64,000 nt of DNA from Chytridium lagenaria (lineage: Eukaryota; Chytridiomycota; Chytridiomycetes; Chytridiales; Chytridiaceae), in NCBI GenBank assembly GCA_025449115.1, contig JAHLKC010000021.1:310001-374000 (forward strand), read 5' to 3'. The position numbers and the translations under genes were made by a program. The notes under the pieces are model-generated. The model was not told the DNA's origin. It was given only the letters and a program-made list of their open reading frames with translations, and searched no databases. This document shows positions 33,273 to 45,900 of the stretch, one piece after another; within the stretch, counting starts at the first letter, position 1, and every line of letters starts with the position of its first letter.

Positions 33273-33600
33273 TCTTTGTGTTTTTCGTTTGGATCGCCCT
33301 ACAACATCAGCCCATCGCGATAAAGGTCAAAAACTATAGATATTAAAGTGCCAGAAATAATGGACACCGAACAAAAAAGTTAAATTGCAGATAAAGTAGC
33401 TCTCAAAGCGAATTAAAAAGAACATGGTCTACAGTCTCATAGTTTTTGATATGTAAAACGTATCTCTCCAAGAAGTGTAAAGAAAGGAACAATACTGCAA
33501 AAGTCTAGACCGAAATTGAACAGATAGTCATAGAACCGCTATCAACCCCAAAATACTAACATTAGTCCTAGCCACTCCCTACCGAGTTTACTGGCCCCAG
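33273..33600. other. Intergenic between two minus-strand genes
   Basis: The promoter of the basic membrane protein and the 3' end of the GH26 gene. A short direct repeat (GGGTTTGACAATCTTT at about 33242 and 33260) overlaps the start codon region. Nothing else is seen. Confidence 0.45.
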
Positions 33601-35166
33601 CTAACTTAACGTAAGTAATTGGCCCGTTCCACCGTCAGCCTTAGTCACTCCATCCCCCGCCCATCGTCCCCAAAACACTTCATCAGTAATCAATCTCGGG
33701 TTTGTATCATTCCCACTCACAAGTCCTAACTCCTTATCAATAACAACCTCCCTCCAGGCCTCCAAATCTGGCTGTTTGTACCCCTTCACAGCCCACACGT
33801 CCTGATTAAAGTAAGCCGTGAGTGAAAGGTTCCATCGTTTCGCTGCCAGAGCGTAAAAATCTTTGATCCATTTTCCTTTCCCTGCTATGCCGGGTTCCGG
33901 AAGTTTGAGAACGGTCCCAAATTCAGCGACGGCCATGGGTTTCTTTCCTCCAGTGAGTGCGTTCAGACGGCCAACGATAGGATCCATGAGGGGAAGTGGG
34001 TCTGCCCAACCGGCATTGTCATTAAAGATTCCGGCACCGTTATAACCGTCAAAACAAACCCAATCCACAGCGTCGTTACCCTGCATTTAAGTTATTAGAA
34101 AAATATAGTTCCACAATTTAAGGTGAATACTCACGGGATAGAGACGTTCGGCAGTAACACTCCCACTGTCAAAGTTATTTGGGCACCACATCCACTGAAG
34201 CTGGGATTTTAAAAATCCAAGTTTATCAAACCGCGAACGAGTGAATCTCCAAAAGTTGATGTAATCTTTATCTGTAATAGCAGAATTCTTTCCAGGACAC
34301 CCTGAAGAATGATAAGTTTTAAATCTTCCCCTTTTTGGTGAGGCTTACATGGGTAAAATACTGTGTTCATTTCGTGAGCGAGACGGAGGTATACTCGCCT
34401 GTCGTCGGGTGTGCCTAGAACATACAAAAGCAATCGTTAAAAAAATAGTCAAGGAATGAAGTTTAGGCGATATCGAAAATTCGGAAAGTGAATGATATCA
34501 AATAAAAAACAAGGATGTAAAACTTATGCAAATCAGAATCCATAGCCAAGGGGCGAACCTTCCTACTTACCACTAACACCATCGGGGCCTTTTACAAAAT
34601 CCAGCAACTTCCCAGCCCAAGAATCGACAAACGCATTGTACTTGCCGTCCACAACATCCTTTATGAACCCATCCCCAGTCGTTGAATCTGGATCAAAACA
34701 AGCTGGTTGCCAAGTGATGAGAGGAACAGCTTTCATCTCATCCCATATGGACGGCAACTTTTCCTTGAAAACTATAGTATCATAGTAAGGCTTGTTGGCC
34801 ACAGCTTGGCACCATTGAGTGAAGAACTGGATCACACCAAAGCGACGATTGTCTTGAAAGGTTTGGAGAACTTGGAGGTTGTAGGTGGATTGATTAAAGT
34901 CTGCATCTTGATAGTCGTAGATGCCATGGAGGATGGGTTTAGCGGGGGAGCTGCCGAGAGAGGTGAATGTTGATATAGGACGATTCAGGGTGGTTGTGGG
35001 TAGCTGGATGATGGAAACCGTCTGAATTGATTGAGAGTTTGAAACGTTGCAGTGTTGATGTTAGAGCAGTTATGTCTACGGACAACGTTCTCACCTGTGT
35101 AGCTGATGTTATGGACTGAGATGTGATGCATGGTGCCTGCAGTGATAGCAACAGGAGGAGGATCAT
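33601..35166 (-). CDS. Secreted GH26-type glycoside hydrolase (probable endo-beta-1,4-mannanase)
   Basis: Probably cleaves plant mannan outside the cell. The start at 35166 gives a signal peptide (MILLLLLSLQAPCITSQ). After a first intron (about 35091-35026) the mature part has KPILHGIYDYQDADFN, FGVIQFFTQWCQAVANKPYY, PLITWQPACFDP and FVDSWAGKLLDFVKGPDG. Next comes the acid/base region VYLRLAHEMNTVFYPC, then NFWRFTRSRFDKLG and LQWMWCPNN, DAVDWVCFDGYNGAGIF and the nucleophile region KPMAVAEFGTVL. The two glutamates in HEMN and AEFG, with RxxHEMN..FYP, fit family GH26 of clan GH-A. About four short introns; stop at 33601-33603. No carbohydrate-binding module is seen. The frame is kept well compared with its neighbours. 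Confidence 0.8.
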
Positions 35167-35603
35167 CGGAATGCTCCTGCAGCAGTTTGACTGATGCACT
35201 GTCGATCCCTCATCCCCGTCTGACACGAAAGTTTGGGTTTAATGTGTGCCACAACTAAGTCAAAACCTTCTCACCAACTTTCACCTGCATTACGCCGTGT
35301 CATCCACACAGAATTCGATTCAATTCGACGTAACGCGGTTTATCACAAAAAAGAGTTGCATTAGTAATGTCTCGACGTAATGCGGTTAATCGGGAAAACG
35401 AGTTGCATTGGTATCATCCTTTTCGTTTGAATAAAGAAAAAAAAGAATTCTCCTCGTTTGCGACAGTAAAAAGATATATATATTATTGACGAACACTTAA
35501 TAACTCACGGAATAAAACCAGCTTGAAAAGGATCAACGAAAAACAGCTTCCACATGGTCAAAAATATCAAAAAACCCTATTCAAAGAAACGAGAAAACAT
35601 TCA
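35167..35603. other. Intergenic region with a 47-bp direct repeat
   Basis: The GH26 promoter side. TCGACGTAACGCGGTTTATC at 35325 recurs as TCGACGTAATGCGGTTAATC at 35372, and similarity continues through GAGTTGCATTAGTA versus GAGTTGCATTGGTA to about 35413. No gene is seen. Confidence 0.6.
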
Positions 35604-38292
35604 TCATTCACTTTCCTCCTTTCCCAGCACTTCCCTCCCCCTTAGCCATCCCCCCACAAGTCCCCACGGATTCTCCACAGCAGTCTCGACAGCCGCCTCC
35701 AAAACAACCTTCATCGTATCTAATGTATCCTCCTTTCCTTTCACCACAACCCGTCTCGACTCTAAGGAATGCACGCGAGCAGGAGGAGGTGTAGGAGCAG
35801 TTATCGACGGTCGTCGTTTTTCCAATGCGGACGTTTCAGGTGTTGAGGTGTTGCTAGTGGGGATCGCGCAAACCAGCTTGGCGCGTTAGGATTGGGGGAT
35901 GGGGTAAGGGTCGGGTCTGAAGGACGACGACGGAGGGTGGAGGGTTCTGGTGTGACGCTGCGGAGACTCCTGGTGGTAGGTGTGGACGGTCGCTTTGTTG
36001 TCGTGGTTTCGCGTGACTGCGGATCAACGGAGCTCCCTCTTGCTGATGAAGCCACGGTCCGTGTATCATCATCATCATCCGACACGTCACGTTTCCCAGT
36101 TTTCGTTGAAGCAAGCCACTCGCCTCCTCCTGCTCCATATCCTCTTCATCCTCCTCTTCCACCATCGTAGCAGGATCATCATCCTGTGATGACGTTGACA
36201 AAGAAGGTGATCTCGACGACTTCCCACGTGGCTTCACAATCATCCGTATCTGTCGTTTTGGTACTGCGTCTGCAGACATCTCCATCACGTCATCCCCAAA
36301 CGGATCCTCTGCTCGCCACCACATTAGATCCTCAGTCGTCTCAATATCAGAGTCCCATTCGTCATCGGTTTCCCACCCACGGTCCCGCGGTTTGCTCCAG
36401 CAGGTGTATGCCATCTGCGTCCATCTTCATCCCCATCCGCGCCGTCAAGAGGTGACCACGGATTCTCCAACAACCCTCTCACAGCCGCCACCTCCAACTC
36501 AACTTCCAAGAACCGTTCATCCGCCTGCCTCACCACATACGCAAGCGCTGCCAAATGCGCATCCTGTGACATACTCAATTCATTACGGCATCTCGCAATC
36601 ACTGTAATCGCTGACGACAGCTCGCCTTCTAGTGTTGCGATCCGGGTGTTGGCGACATCTAGGTCTGTGCGAAGACGTGTGCGGAGACGGTTTTGACGGG
36701 ATATGATATCTTGCGCATGCTGGAGTTGGGAGCGGAGACGTGGATTTCTTCGATGGCGGGGTCGTTGTCATTGGGGGAGAGGAGGTTGTCGAGGAAGCCG
36801 GAGATGGGGCGAAAGGCACGGGACGCGATGGAGCTAGAAGTAGGTTGGGAAGGGGGTGGTGCGGTGAGAGAGTCTTTGCGTGGGGTGGTGCGGGGGCGGG
36901 TGGTTGAGTGGGAGGGACGATCGTATTTGGAGGAGTTGTCTTTGCTGCCGGTGGATGTAGACGATGAAGTATGCGATGGTGGTGGTGGTAATGACGCTGC
37001 GAGAGGAAAAAGTAGGAAATCAGATGTTTTGACGGCGATAACGGTTATACGCAATCAATTAAAATAGCTGCGCAAAATAAAAGAGATTCTCGTTGATCAA
37101 GAAAAAGAAACCTACCTAATTCCCATATCCTTACGGTCCTATCCCCAGATCCAGAATATAATTTACCATCCGCACTGGCGCATAACGTTGCCACAGCACC
37201 TCCATGCCCTTCCAAAGTCCTCACTTTCCTCCCGCCCCTAACGTCCCATTCTACAATTCCCCCATCATCCCCAGCTGCATACAGCCTCCCTCCAACCACA
37301 CAAACACTCCTAATCCCTCCTAACCCGCCACCTCCCAAAACCCTCAAACAGTCCCCTGATCCCCCTCCCAAACCCTCACAATCCCATCCCGTGCAGCAGA
37401 ATAAACCAAATCCCGTCCCACACAAATCCCCATTATCCCATCCCCATGTCCCTCTAAAACCCTTATACAAGTCCCTGAAGTGGCATCCCAGACTCGCACA
37501 GTTTTATCACTGGATCCGGTGTAGACTTTTCCTCGGGCAGCGCAGATCGCCATCACCCAACGGGAATGACCACTTCCCGTCCACATTTTCTCACCGCTTG
37601 CCACGTTCCATGCTATTACGTTACGATCGGCTCCACCCGTAAACGCCATTCCATCCGTCACCGCAACGCAAGTAACGCATCCTTCGTGGCCTCGTAATGT
37701 GCGGAGAACAGTATGATCTTTCCAAACGATGACGGTGCCGTCTTCCGACGACGAGAGGACGAGGGAAGAACAGGGCGTGAGAGACGTGATGCCGTTAGTA
37801 TGATGCGGAGGGAATGAGGGATGATGCTGACGGATTTGTGAGATCGTGTTCAGTGATAGTGCCAGAGCGAGAACCGGCGTAGAGCCTGTTGTTGTCATGG
37901 GAGAGGCAGATGGCAGCTATAGGCAATCTATTGGTATTATGGGTTAAAAATACATTCTCTTTTGATTTCGCAGCATCGCTCAAACATCTACTCCATGATC
38001 CTTCGACCAGGGCATTAGCATGCGCAATACAGGATCATGAAACTCCAGATCCCATCGTACTGCTAACAGGGCTTCAGACGAAACAAGAAACCTACTTTGG
38101 CTGCGATTCCAACACTTTTATACACTTTGGCATTCTCTGCCCAATCTCTCCCCCCTGCGACTTGATCTCCACATTAGTTGCCACCTCCTTTACAGGTGTA
38201 TCAACATCCATCTCCACATCATCTGATGACGCAGTCCACAGGATCTCAATGCCACTGTCTGCCCTAAACAACGAAGATGATGCGGCAGACAT
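35604..38292 (-). CDS. WD40-repeat protein with C-terminal coiled coil
   Basis: At least six WD40 blades: CLSHDNNRLYAGSRSGTIT, LVLSSSEDGTVIVWKD, VAVTDGMAFTGGADRNVIAW, GKVYTGSSDKTVRVWDATSG, GRDLVYSAARDGIVRVWEGD, GRLYAAGDDGGIVEWDVRGG and GKLYSGSGDRTVRIWELG. An intron (about 37118-36997) leads to a Ser/Pro linker, FRPISGFLDNLLSPNDND, and a coiled coil (RLRTRLRTDLDVANTRIATL, then EVELEVAAVRGLLENPWSPL). After this come acidic and basic disordered parts and a second weak copy (VVLEAAVETAVENPWG) near the end at 35604. A 66-residue N-terminal exon starting at 38292 (MSAASSSLFRADSGIEILW) is plausible but needs a one-base frame change to join. Several frame changes occur (36070, 36410, 36710, 37390, 37830). 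A scaffold role is likely; the exact family is unknown. Confidence 0.6.
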
Positions 38293-38477
38293 TTTGTTGT
38301 CCTTTCACTCTCTCTCTCAGGCAGATAGGTTCGAAAGTATGTCCGTTCGACCCTTTCCCAACAGAAAAAAGAGAGTTGAGTTATGCGACTTTCGTTGTTG
38401 GCAGGTTTACAGGCCAGCCAGGGGGGTTTGAAAGACAGACACGAAATGCTTTTTGTGTGTCTCACTAATTTTCTTGA
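38293..38477. promoter_or_regulatory. Short divergent promoter between WD40 and F-box genes
   Basis: Only about 185 bases separate the proposed start of the minus-strand WD40 gene from the ATG of the plus-strand F-box gene. It holds a pyrimidine-rich stretch (TTTCACTCTCTCTCTCAGGC at about 38300). Shared regulation is possible but not shown. Confidence 0.35.
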
Positions 38478-39810
38478 ATGGACATGCCACCATCAGCATC
38501 CAACCTTCTCTGGGAGTTGGTCCTCAACTCCATTCCTAAGCGCGATGCCATCGTCACCCCTCTGCGATCCGTCTGCAAGAGCTGGAACGACATCCTCTCA
38601 CATAACGTCATGTCGTCTCTCCACTTCACCTCGGCAATGAAGCTCTCAGATCTAGCTGACAACTACTGGGAAGACTCTGACCTCCAATTCAGTCCATCAT
38701 CCATCAAATCACTCACCGTTTGCATCGACAGATGGGAAGCAAAAGACTATAATTCGGAAATCGACGATTCTCTGTCTAATCTATTAGAACATCTTCTGCA
38801 GTTAAGAAATCTTCACGTCCAATCTCCAGTATCGTCAGTAACCCTCACTGCCATCCAAAGCTGTCCATCACAGCTCAAAAACCTTACGCTGATCCACGAA
38901 TTCGAGGTTGATAAAGAATTTGAAGAATACCCCTTTACCGCAACTGACTTCCGCACAGCGTTAGCAAGTCCCACCTGCAAGAGCCTACATCACTTCCAGT
39001 TTCGGTTCGCCCAACCGCAAGCCTCAAGTTTCCAACTCCCTCAAAGCAACGACTGGAACCATCCCTTACCTGATCGCTTCAAAGGACCTATTACGTTAAA
39101 ACCAACAGGTGTAAATTTATCCCTGGTTTGCCAGTTTACCATTGGGGAGCCGTCTTTTGATTTGGATGTGCTTGACGGGGTATTTAAAGAGAGAGCGGCA
39201 GATATCACCACTTTGTCGGTCACGCGATATGGGGGCTGGTATGTGGGGTATGATGTGAATTATTATTTGTCGGATTATGGGGCCGTTCCGCAGTTGTTGT
39301 TCTGTGCATCGGCGTTGCGAAATCTGAAGACGCTTAGGATTTTGAGGGATTACCCCATGTGGAAAGAATGCGGTAAGATATGCTTTTCTTTTTTTTCCAT
39401 GCTCCAGCTTCTAACTCTTAACTTTCTTTTTATATAGACACATGGTTTAAGGACCTGCTTACCTACAACACTTCCCTCACTTCTCTCCAAATCCTCGGCA
39501 ATCCATTTTACGGCGATAAAGATATCATTACACCTGCCACGTTAACATTGTCACTTCCATCCCTCTCCCGCCTCTACATTATCGATATCGAAAACACCTG
39601 CCTCCCCATCCACCTCTTCACGTCTTCCTCTCATGGCGTTATATCCGTCTTGCCAATATCACCGATATGTCTCTCTCGCATCTCGTCGTACTTGTTAAGC
39701 AGTGCCGCAATCTTCGAGTTCTTGTTGTCAATGTTGAGGGGATGGAGGAGGGGGAGAGTTTGGTTTGGGGTCAAGACGTTGGGGGCGCCGGGGAGGGAGG
39801 TTTGGGTTAA
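38478..39810 (+). CDS. F-box and leucine-rich-repeat protein
   Basis: A probable substrate receptor of an SCF ubiquitin ligase. The N-terminus is an F-box-like helix set: NLLWELVLNSIPKRDAI, PLRSVCKSWNDILSHNV. Irregular leucine-rich repeats follow: LLEHLLQLRNLHVQSPVSS, CPSQLKNLTLIHEFEVDKEF, ASALRNLKTLRILRDY. After a small intron (about 39371-39437) come NTSLTSLQILGNPFYGD, SLPSLSRLYIIDIENTC and, after a frame change at about 39635, ITDMSLSHLVVLVKQCRNLR and VLVVNVEG. The last frame ends at TAA 39808-39810; another frame runs to 40009, so the C-terminus is uncertain. Substrates cannot be read from the sequence. Confidence 0.65.
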
Positions 39811-40203
39811 TAGATGGGGGTTTGTAGATAGTGGAATGCCAGTGGAGGGGGTTAAAGAGATTGTGGAGAAGGAGTCTGGGAATGAGGCTGTTTTTCCCGG
39901 AGGTTGCCGGGACGTTGTTTGGGGGGCGAAAGGTTTGGGATTTCGAGAGATTTCAGGCTCTGTTGGAGTGAAGGTGTCCGTCTGCCTTTTACATTACAAA
40001 CGTATTTAAAAGTTATTTATCAACTAAACTGGTTATGTTATTTATTACTTTTACCCTTGCAACTAGGATATCATATTTTTTCCCGTCAGTTAGGCCTTGA
40101 GCTGCAATTAGTACATGGAATTTCAACTAGGCAGTCAAAACATTTCGTGTATTACCCAATCATTTCCAAAAAAAAGTCTTTTTGCGAAGTCCATCAACCA
40201 ACT
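39811..40203. other. 3' flank of the F-box gene and promoter of the snRNP gene
   Basis: The first 200 bases are G-rich on the plus strand and open in one frame, so they could be the true end of the F-box protein. The rest is AT-rich with nothing recognised. Confidence 0.4.
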
Positions 40204-41400
40204 ATGTCTGGAATCAGTGCACCGTCGATACCCCCGCCGAGGCCTTCGAGCTATAGCGGACCAACCCCAGAACATCATGGTTGGAGGAATGGGACTCGCT
40301 GTCATGGCTGCACCTCGACGGAGACCCATGGCTGCGCCGCCAACCGAGGTAACCTAATTGCATTCGCATTGTTGCTTGGATACTCACTCTCTGCGCATAG
40401 CCCAACCGTACCGTGTACATTCGGAACTTGAATGAAAAGATTAGCATCAAGAGTGAGTCACCGCATCTTGGTTTTCACTTTCTAATCATCCCTGTTAGTT
40501 CTCAAACGCTCCCTCGACGCCCTCTTCTCCTCCTTTGGTACCATCCTCGAACTCCGTGCGAGCCAATGCATCCGTCTCCGTGGCCAAGCCTTTGTGACGT
40601 TCGCGGAACTCGATAGCGCTACAAAGGCGGTGAATGAGGCTCAGGGGTTTCCGCTATTCTCGTTGCCATTGGATGTGCAATATGCTAGGGATAAGAATTA
40701 CATCTTTTATGCGGAGGAGGGTGGATTGGAGAATGTCAAGAAGAGAAGGGCAGAGGAGAAGAGTGGGTTGACTTGTTATTTAAGAGGCATTGACGTTTCT
40801 TTCTTTTTTTTAGTTCGGAAAGCCGCAGAGCCGAAGAAACCGAAGCACGAGGCGTCGGTTGGATCTACTGGTGAGTTTTATTATCGTCATTGTTTTCGTT
40901 TTTAACTTCAAATGGCGCCATGGAGTTTATTGTCTCACTCTTCTTTTTCTTGTATGAATTTCAGGCTGGTTCCCTGGAGGTGCGCCTATACCCGCAGAGT
41001 TTCTGCCGCCCAACAACATTCTCTTTGTGGAGAATTTGCCACCCGAGACCACTCAACAGATCCTTACGGACCTTTTCAACCAGTGCGTGTTTATCCTTGC
41101 CTCCTATACATTTTCATATTCTCTACGGCAAACGATTAAAATTTTGTTTCCTTTTTTCCCCCTCTAATCAGGTTCCCTGGATTCAAGGAAGTCCGTCTGG
41201 TTCCAGGAAAAAGCGATATTGGTGAGTGCTTTCTTCAATTTTATTGTATTGGATCTTGTTGAATTTCTGGTACTGAAACTTTGTTAATAGCGTTCGTGGA
41301 ATACGATACCGAATCGCAGTCGACGCTTGCCAAACAGCAACTTCATGCGTTTAAGATTACCCCTGAGCGTGAGATGAAGGTGACTTATGCTCGCAAGTGA
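40204..41400 (+). CDS. U1A/U2B''-type spliceosomal RNA-binding protein
   Basis: An snRNP protein with two RRM domains that binds the U1 or U2 snRNA stem-loop. After a Pro/Ala-rich leader (MSGISAPSIPPPRPSSYSG) the first RRM reads NRTVYIRNLNEKISIK, LKRSLDALFSSFGTILELRA, IRLRGQAFVTFAELDSATKA and QGFPLFSLPLDVQYARDK: the RNP2 and RNP1 motifs and the GFPLF..PLDVQYA segment are typical. A Lys-rich linker follows, then the second RRM: PPNNILFVENLPPETTQQIL, TDLFNQFPGFKEVRLVPG, IAFVEYDTESQSTLAKQQ. Six or so short introns split it, for example before VLKRSLDAL and AFVEYDTE. TGA at 41398. A frame change near 40265 is in the leader. U1A and U2B'' cannot be told apart here; many fungi have one protein for both roles. 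Confidence 0.88.
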
Positions 41401-41752
41401 TTTCGATGTTTTCATCTGTGGATATTCTGTTCAGATTCTTTTTTGTATTCTTTATTGTTGAATAAACGCGATTCTCAAATACATTTGTCTGTATCTAAGT
41501 GTTCTAGTGGATTTGTTTGGTGCATTTACTGGTCAGGTTATCAAATCGCGAAAGCAGGTTTTATGTGCGGTTTGATTTTATTTTATTCTTACAGGTTTTA
41601 CGGATGGAACAGAAAAAACTGAAAGTGAACCGAGAACGGCTAGGACCATCGCAGAATGAAGCGTCGCGAAAAGAAAGAAAAAAATACAGCCGCAAATTCA
41701 GAAATCGTCGAACGTCCAACACGCCGCAATAGAAAACAAGGTTATTGGAAGG
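41401..41752. other. Convergent 3' region
   Basis: Between the snRNP gene and the chitosanase gene. A short Lys/Arg-rich frame (41598-41732) follows an intron-like T-rich acceptor, but nothing identifies it. Confidence 0.4.
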
Positions 41753-43383
41753 TTACGCGCAGGACACTGTCATCCTCCCACCACCGTTCTCCAACGCCTC
41801 AATCTTCCCACCATCGAAATTCATATTCCCAGAATCCAGCATATGTCTATACGATCTAACCCTATAGGCCGTCCCTGCGTAAGCGCCCCCTAACTTATCA
41901 ATATACCTCTGTCTCGAATCCAAAAACGCTGATATAAACTCTCTCTCGTCACGACTTTGCGAGGGGGGAATTCCTGCACCTTGAGCGATCGCTTCCGCAC
42001 CGCTGTGACCAAGTTGGATGCTAGCATCGTAGAGAAGCCCGATCCCTAACGCCGTCTTAATACCGAGAGCATCGATAAGGGGCTTTGTTGGGAGAAGATA
42101 CATTTCTTGTTGAACAATCTCTTGGGCGGTTTGAAAGGCGACTGGGTCGGAGAGGGAGGTGGATTGCCATTTTTCACAGAAATCAGTGAGACCGACGACG
42201 GAGCCGGGGCCTGTGACGTGGCCGTTGTTTCCGCGGGAGGCGATGAGGGAGGGGACGTAGGCGGCGAGAGGGGTGGAGGGGAGGGTTGTGAGAGTGAGGT
42301 AGGTTTGAATCACGCGGAGGAGGGAGCCGGAGGAGGTGGTGAATTGGGTGAAGCCGGCGGATATGCCTTGGCCGTCGTTGAGGTTTGCACAGAGGTCGTA
42401 GCGGTGGCTATTGTAATGAAATTAGTTTAAAAAAGAGGAAGGGAGAGAGGAAGCACGTACGACTGGGAACTTGTTTCAAAGACGCTGGTGATTTTGAGGA
42501 TGATGTCATATTGGCATTGGGTGAGGCCGAGTTGTGTGAAGGGAGCGGGACCGGTCGGGGGTGAATTTTGGGGTGGAGCTGGTTGGGGTGGAGCTGGTAC
42601 TGGTGCTGGTGCTGGTGCCGGAGTTGGTGCTGGAGCTGGAGCTGGAGCTTGAGGAGAAGTCGAAGGTGGAGATGGGTTTTGTGAAGTAGGAAGCGGGATC
42701 GTAGAGGTCTTGACATCAACTCGAGAAGTAGATGTGGATTTAAGGTCGTTCCCAACGGATGATGACGGTGGAGTTTCCTTTTTCACCGTCATATAAATTC
42801 CGCTTTTCCCTTCTCCTTCAACACAGAATGGAGAGTTGTTGATGACTTGACATGCGTGTTGTGTTGACGTTGAGCAGCTGGAGATCATGACAAACATGCC
42901 GTGGATGCATTGAACAATCGTGCCATAACCTTCCGCTGATAACGGCCCGCATGAGTATCCTGCGTCGTTGCATGTGATATCGTTGTCGCCCATTTTCACG
43001 GTGGCGGGGTCAACGGAGAATAGGGGGGAGCCTTTCGCTGTGATAGTGCCTTTAGGAGCGAAATCTGCCGAGACGCCAATGAGCTGGGGGGAGATGGGGT
43101 CTGGAGTTACGGGGTGCTCAGCGGGAACGCAGAAAGGGGAGTTGTTGATTGTTTTGCAGGAGGATGCGCAGGTGGATATGAGAACGTGGACGCCTTTAAT
43201 GCATTGGAGGACGGTGCTTTGGGAGAGGGTGTTGGTGCCGCATGTGTATTCGCCTTCGTTGGTGCAGGTGGTGGTGGGATCTTGCCGAAGGATATTGATG
43301 GGTGAGGAATGAATAACGTGGAGTGTTGCGGAGAGGAGGGCACCAATGAAGAGTGCTCGTCGTATTGTAGTGGAGGTGATCAT
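41753..43383 (-). CDS. Secreted GH46-type chitosanase with two cysteine-rich modules
   Basis: Probably hydrolyses chitosan in fungal walls. A signal peptide (RALFIGALLSATLHVIHSS) is followed by two related cysteine modules of about 45 residues, each CxxxxYxCG..VLQCIxGxxVxISxC..INNSPFCV (residues about 40-87 and 138-190), resembling CBM19-type chitin-binding modules. A Pro/Ala linker (APAPAPTPAPAPAPVPAPP) leads to the catalytic domain: LTQCQYDIILKITSVFETSS, a 53-nt intron (42460-42408) that splits a Ser codon, then HRYDLCANLNDGQGISAGFT, TDFCEKWQSTSLSDPVAFQT, GIGLLYDASIQLGHSGAEAI and ends CA at 41753. The Glu in VFETSS and the Asp in NDGQG match the GH46 catalytic pair. The frame is intact throughout, unlike most genes here. 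Confidence 0.85.
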
Positions 43384-43926
43384 AGCTCCAACTTTGCGTG
43401 TAAAGTATTATTCCTTTACAACGATTTTTCGGGATGGCAGAGGGTAGAAAGGGAAAGGGGGTCGAGAGGGTGGGATGGTGATGGGGACGGGAAGGGGGCG
43501 ATGATGGGGATGGTGGTGATGGGGTTGACGGCATGATGCGATGGACAGTCTGTTTATGTATCCTTTTGTTTTTCAAAGGGGGAGATACGAACGAATTAAA
43601 AATCACCTGTAAACCAATTAAAACTCATCCCTTCAACCAAATTAAATAAATTGGAGGCGATGCGGGCCACCACCCGCTCCATCCGCTCCATGCCATCCGA
43701 CCCCAAACCTCAAACCACCCATTTCCTCACTTTATCCAAAACTATGGAAGATCACCTATTTTAGTAAAGTACTGATTCCCATCGGTATAGACATGAAAAA
43801 CTTATTCTAAATGGGCTGTGGACCAACGAAAAAAACTATGGAGAATATCATCTGAGAGAAAAAAAAAGTTATACGCATTTCCCCTGTTATATTATGTGTT
43901 CGAAGACAAACAAAAAAATAGCTTAT
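43384..43926. other. Chitosanase promoter and thiolase 3' flank
   Basis: About 540 bases. G-rich and repetitive near 43440-43530 (GGGATGGTGATGGGGACGGG), then AT-rich. No gene is supported. Confidence 0.45.
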
Positions 43927-45585
<1,659 letters not shown>

Positions 45586-45900
45586 GGATGGTTGTTGCAA
45601 AAATCGAATTTTTGAGCAAGTGGTCATTCCGGTATGACCCGGAACCTAGAACTGTAAAATATGTCATAAACACTTTAAAAGTTGGTGTGCAATATTGTCC
45701 ACCGCCTTATTACCTTAAACGTGCCCCTCAACCGAGAACGGTAGAGTTCTTCCCATTAGTATATTCAACGCGTAAATCTCCATTTCCTGATTGTCCAATT
45801 GAAAGATCTGCAGTAAAACTTGAATGGAAAGAGTTCTTACTGCGACGTTGCTTTCTTTCATTTCGGGTCTCTGCTGGATCAGGGACTGGGGGCATTCCGA
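45586..45900. promoter_or_regulatory. Divergent spacer between thiolase and membrane receptor
   Basis: About 315 bases between two genes pointing away from each other. A plus-strand frame is open through part of it, so the receptor could start further upstream, but no motif supports that. Confidence 0.35.
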
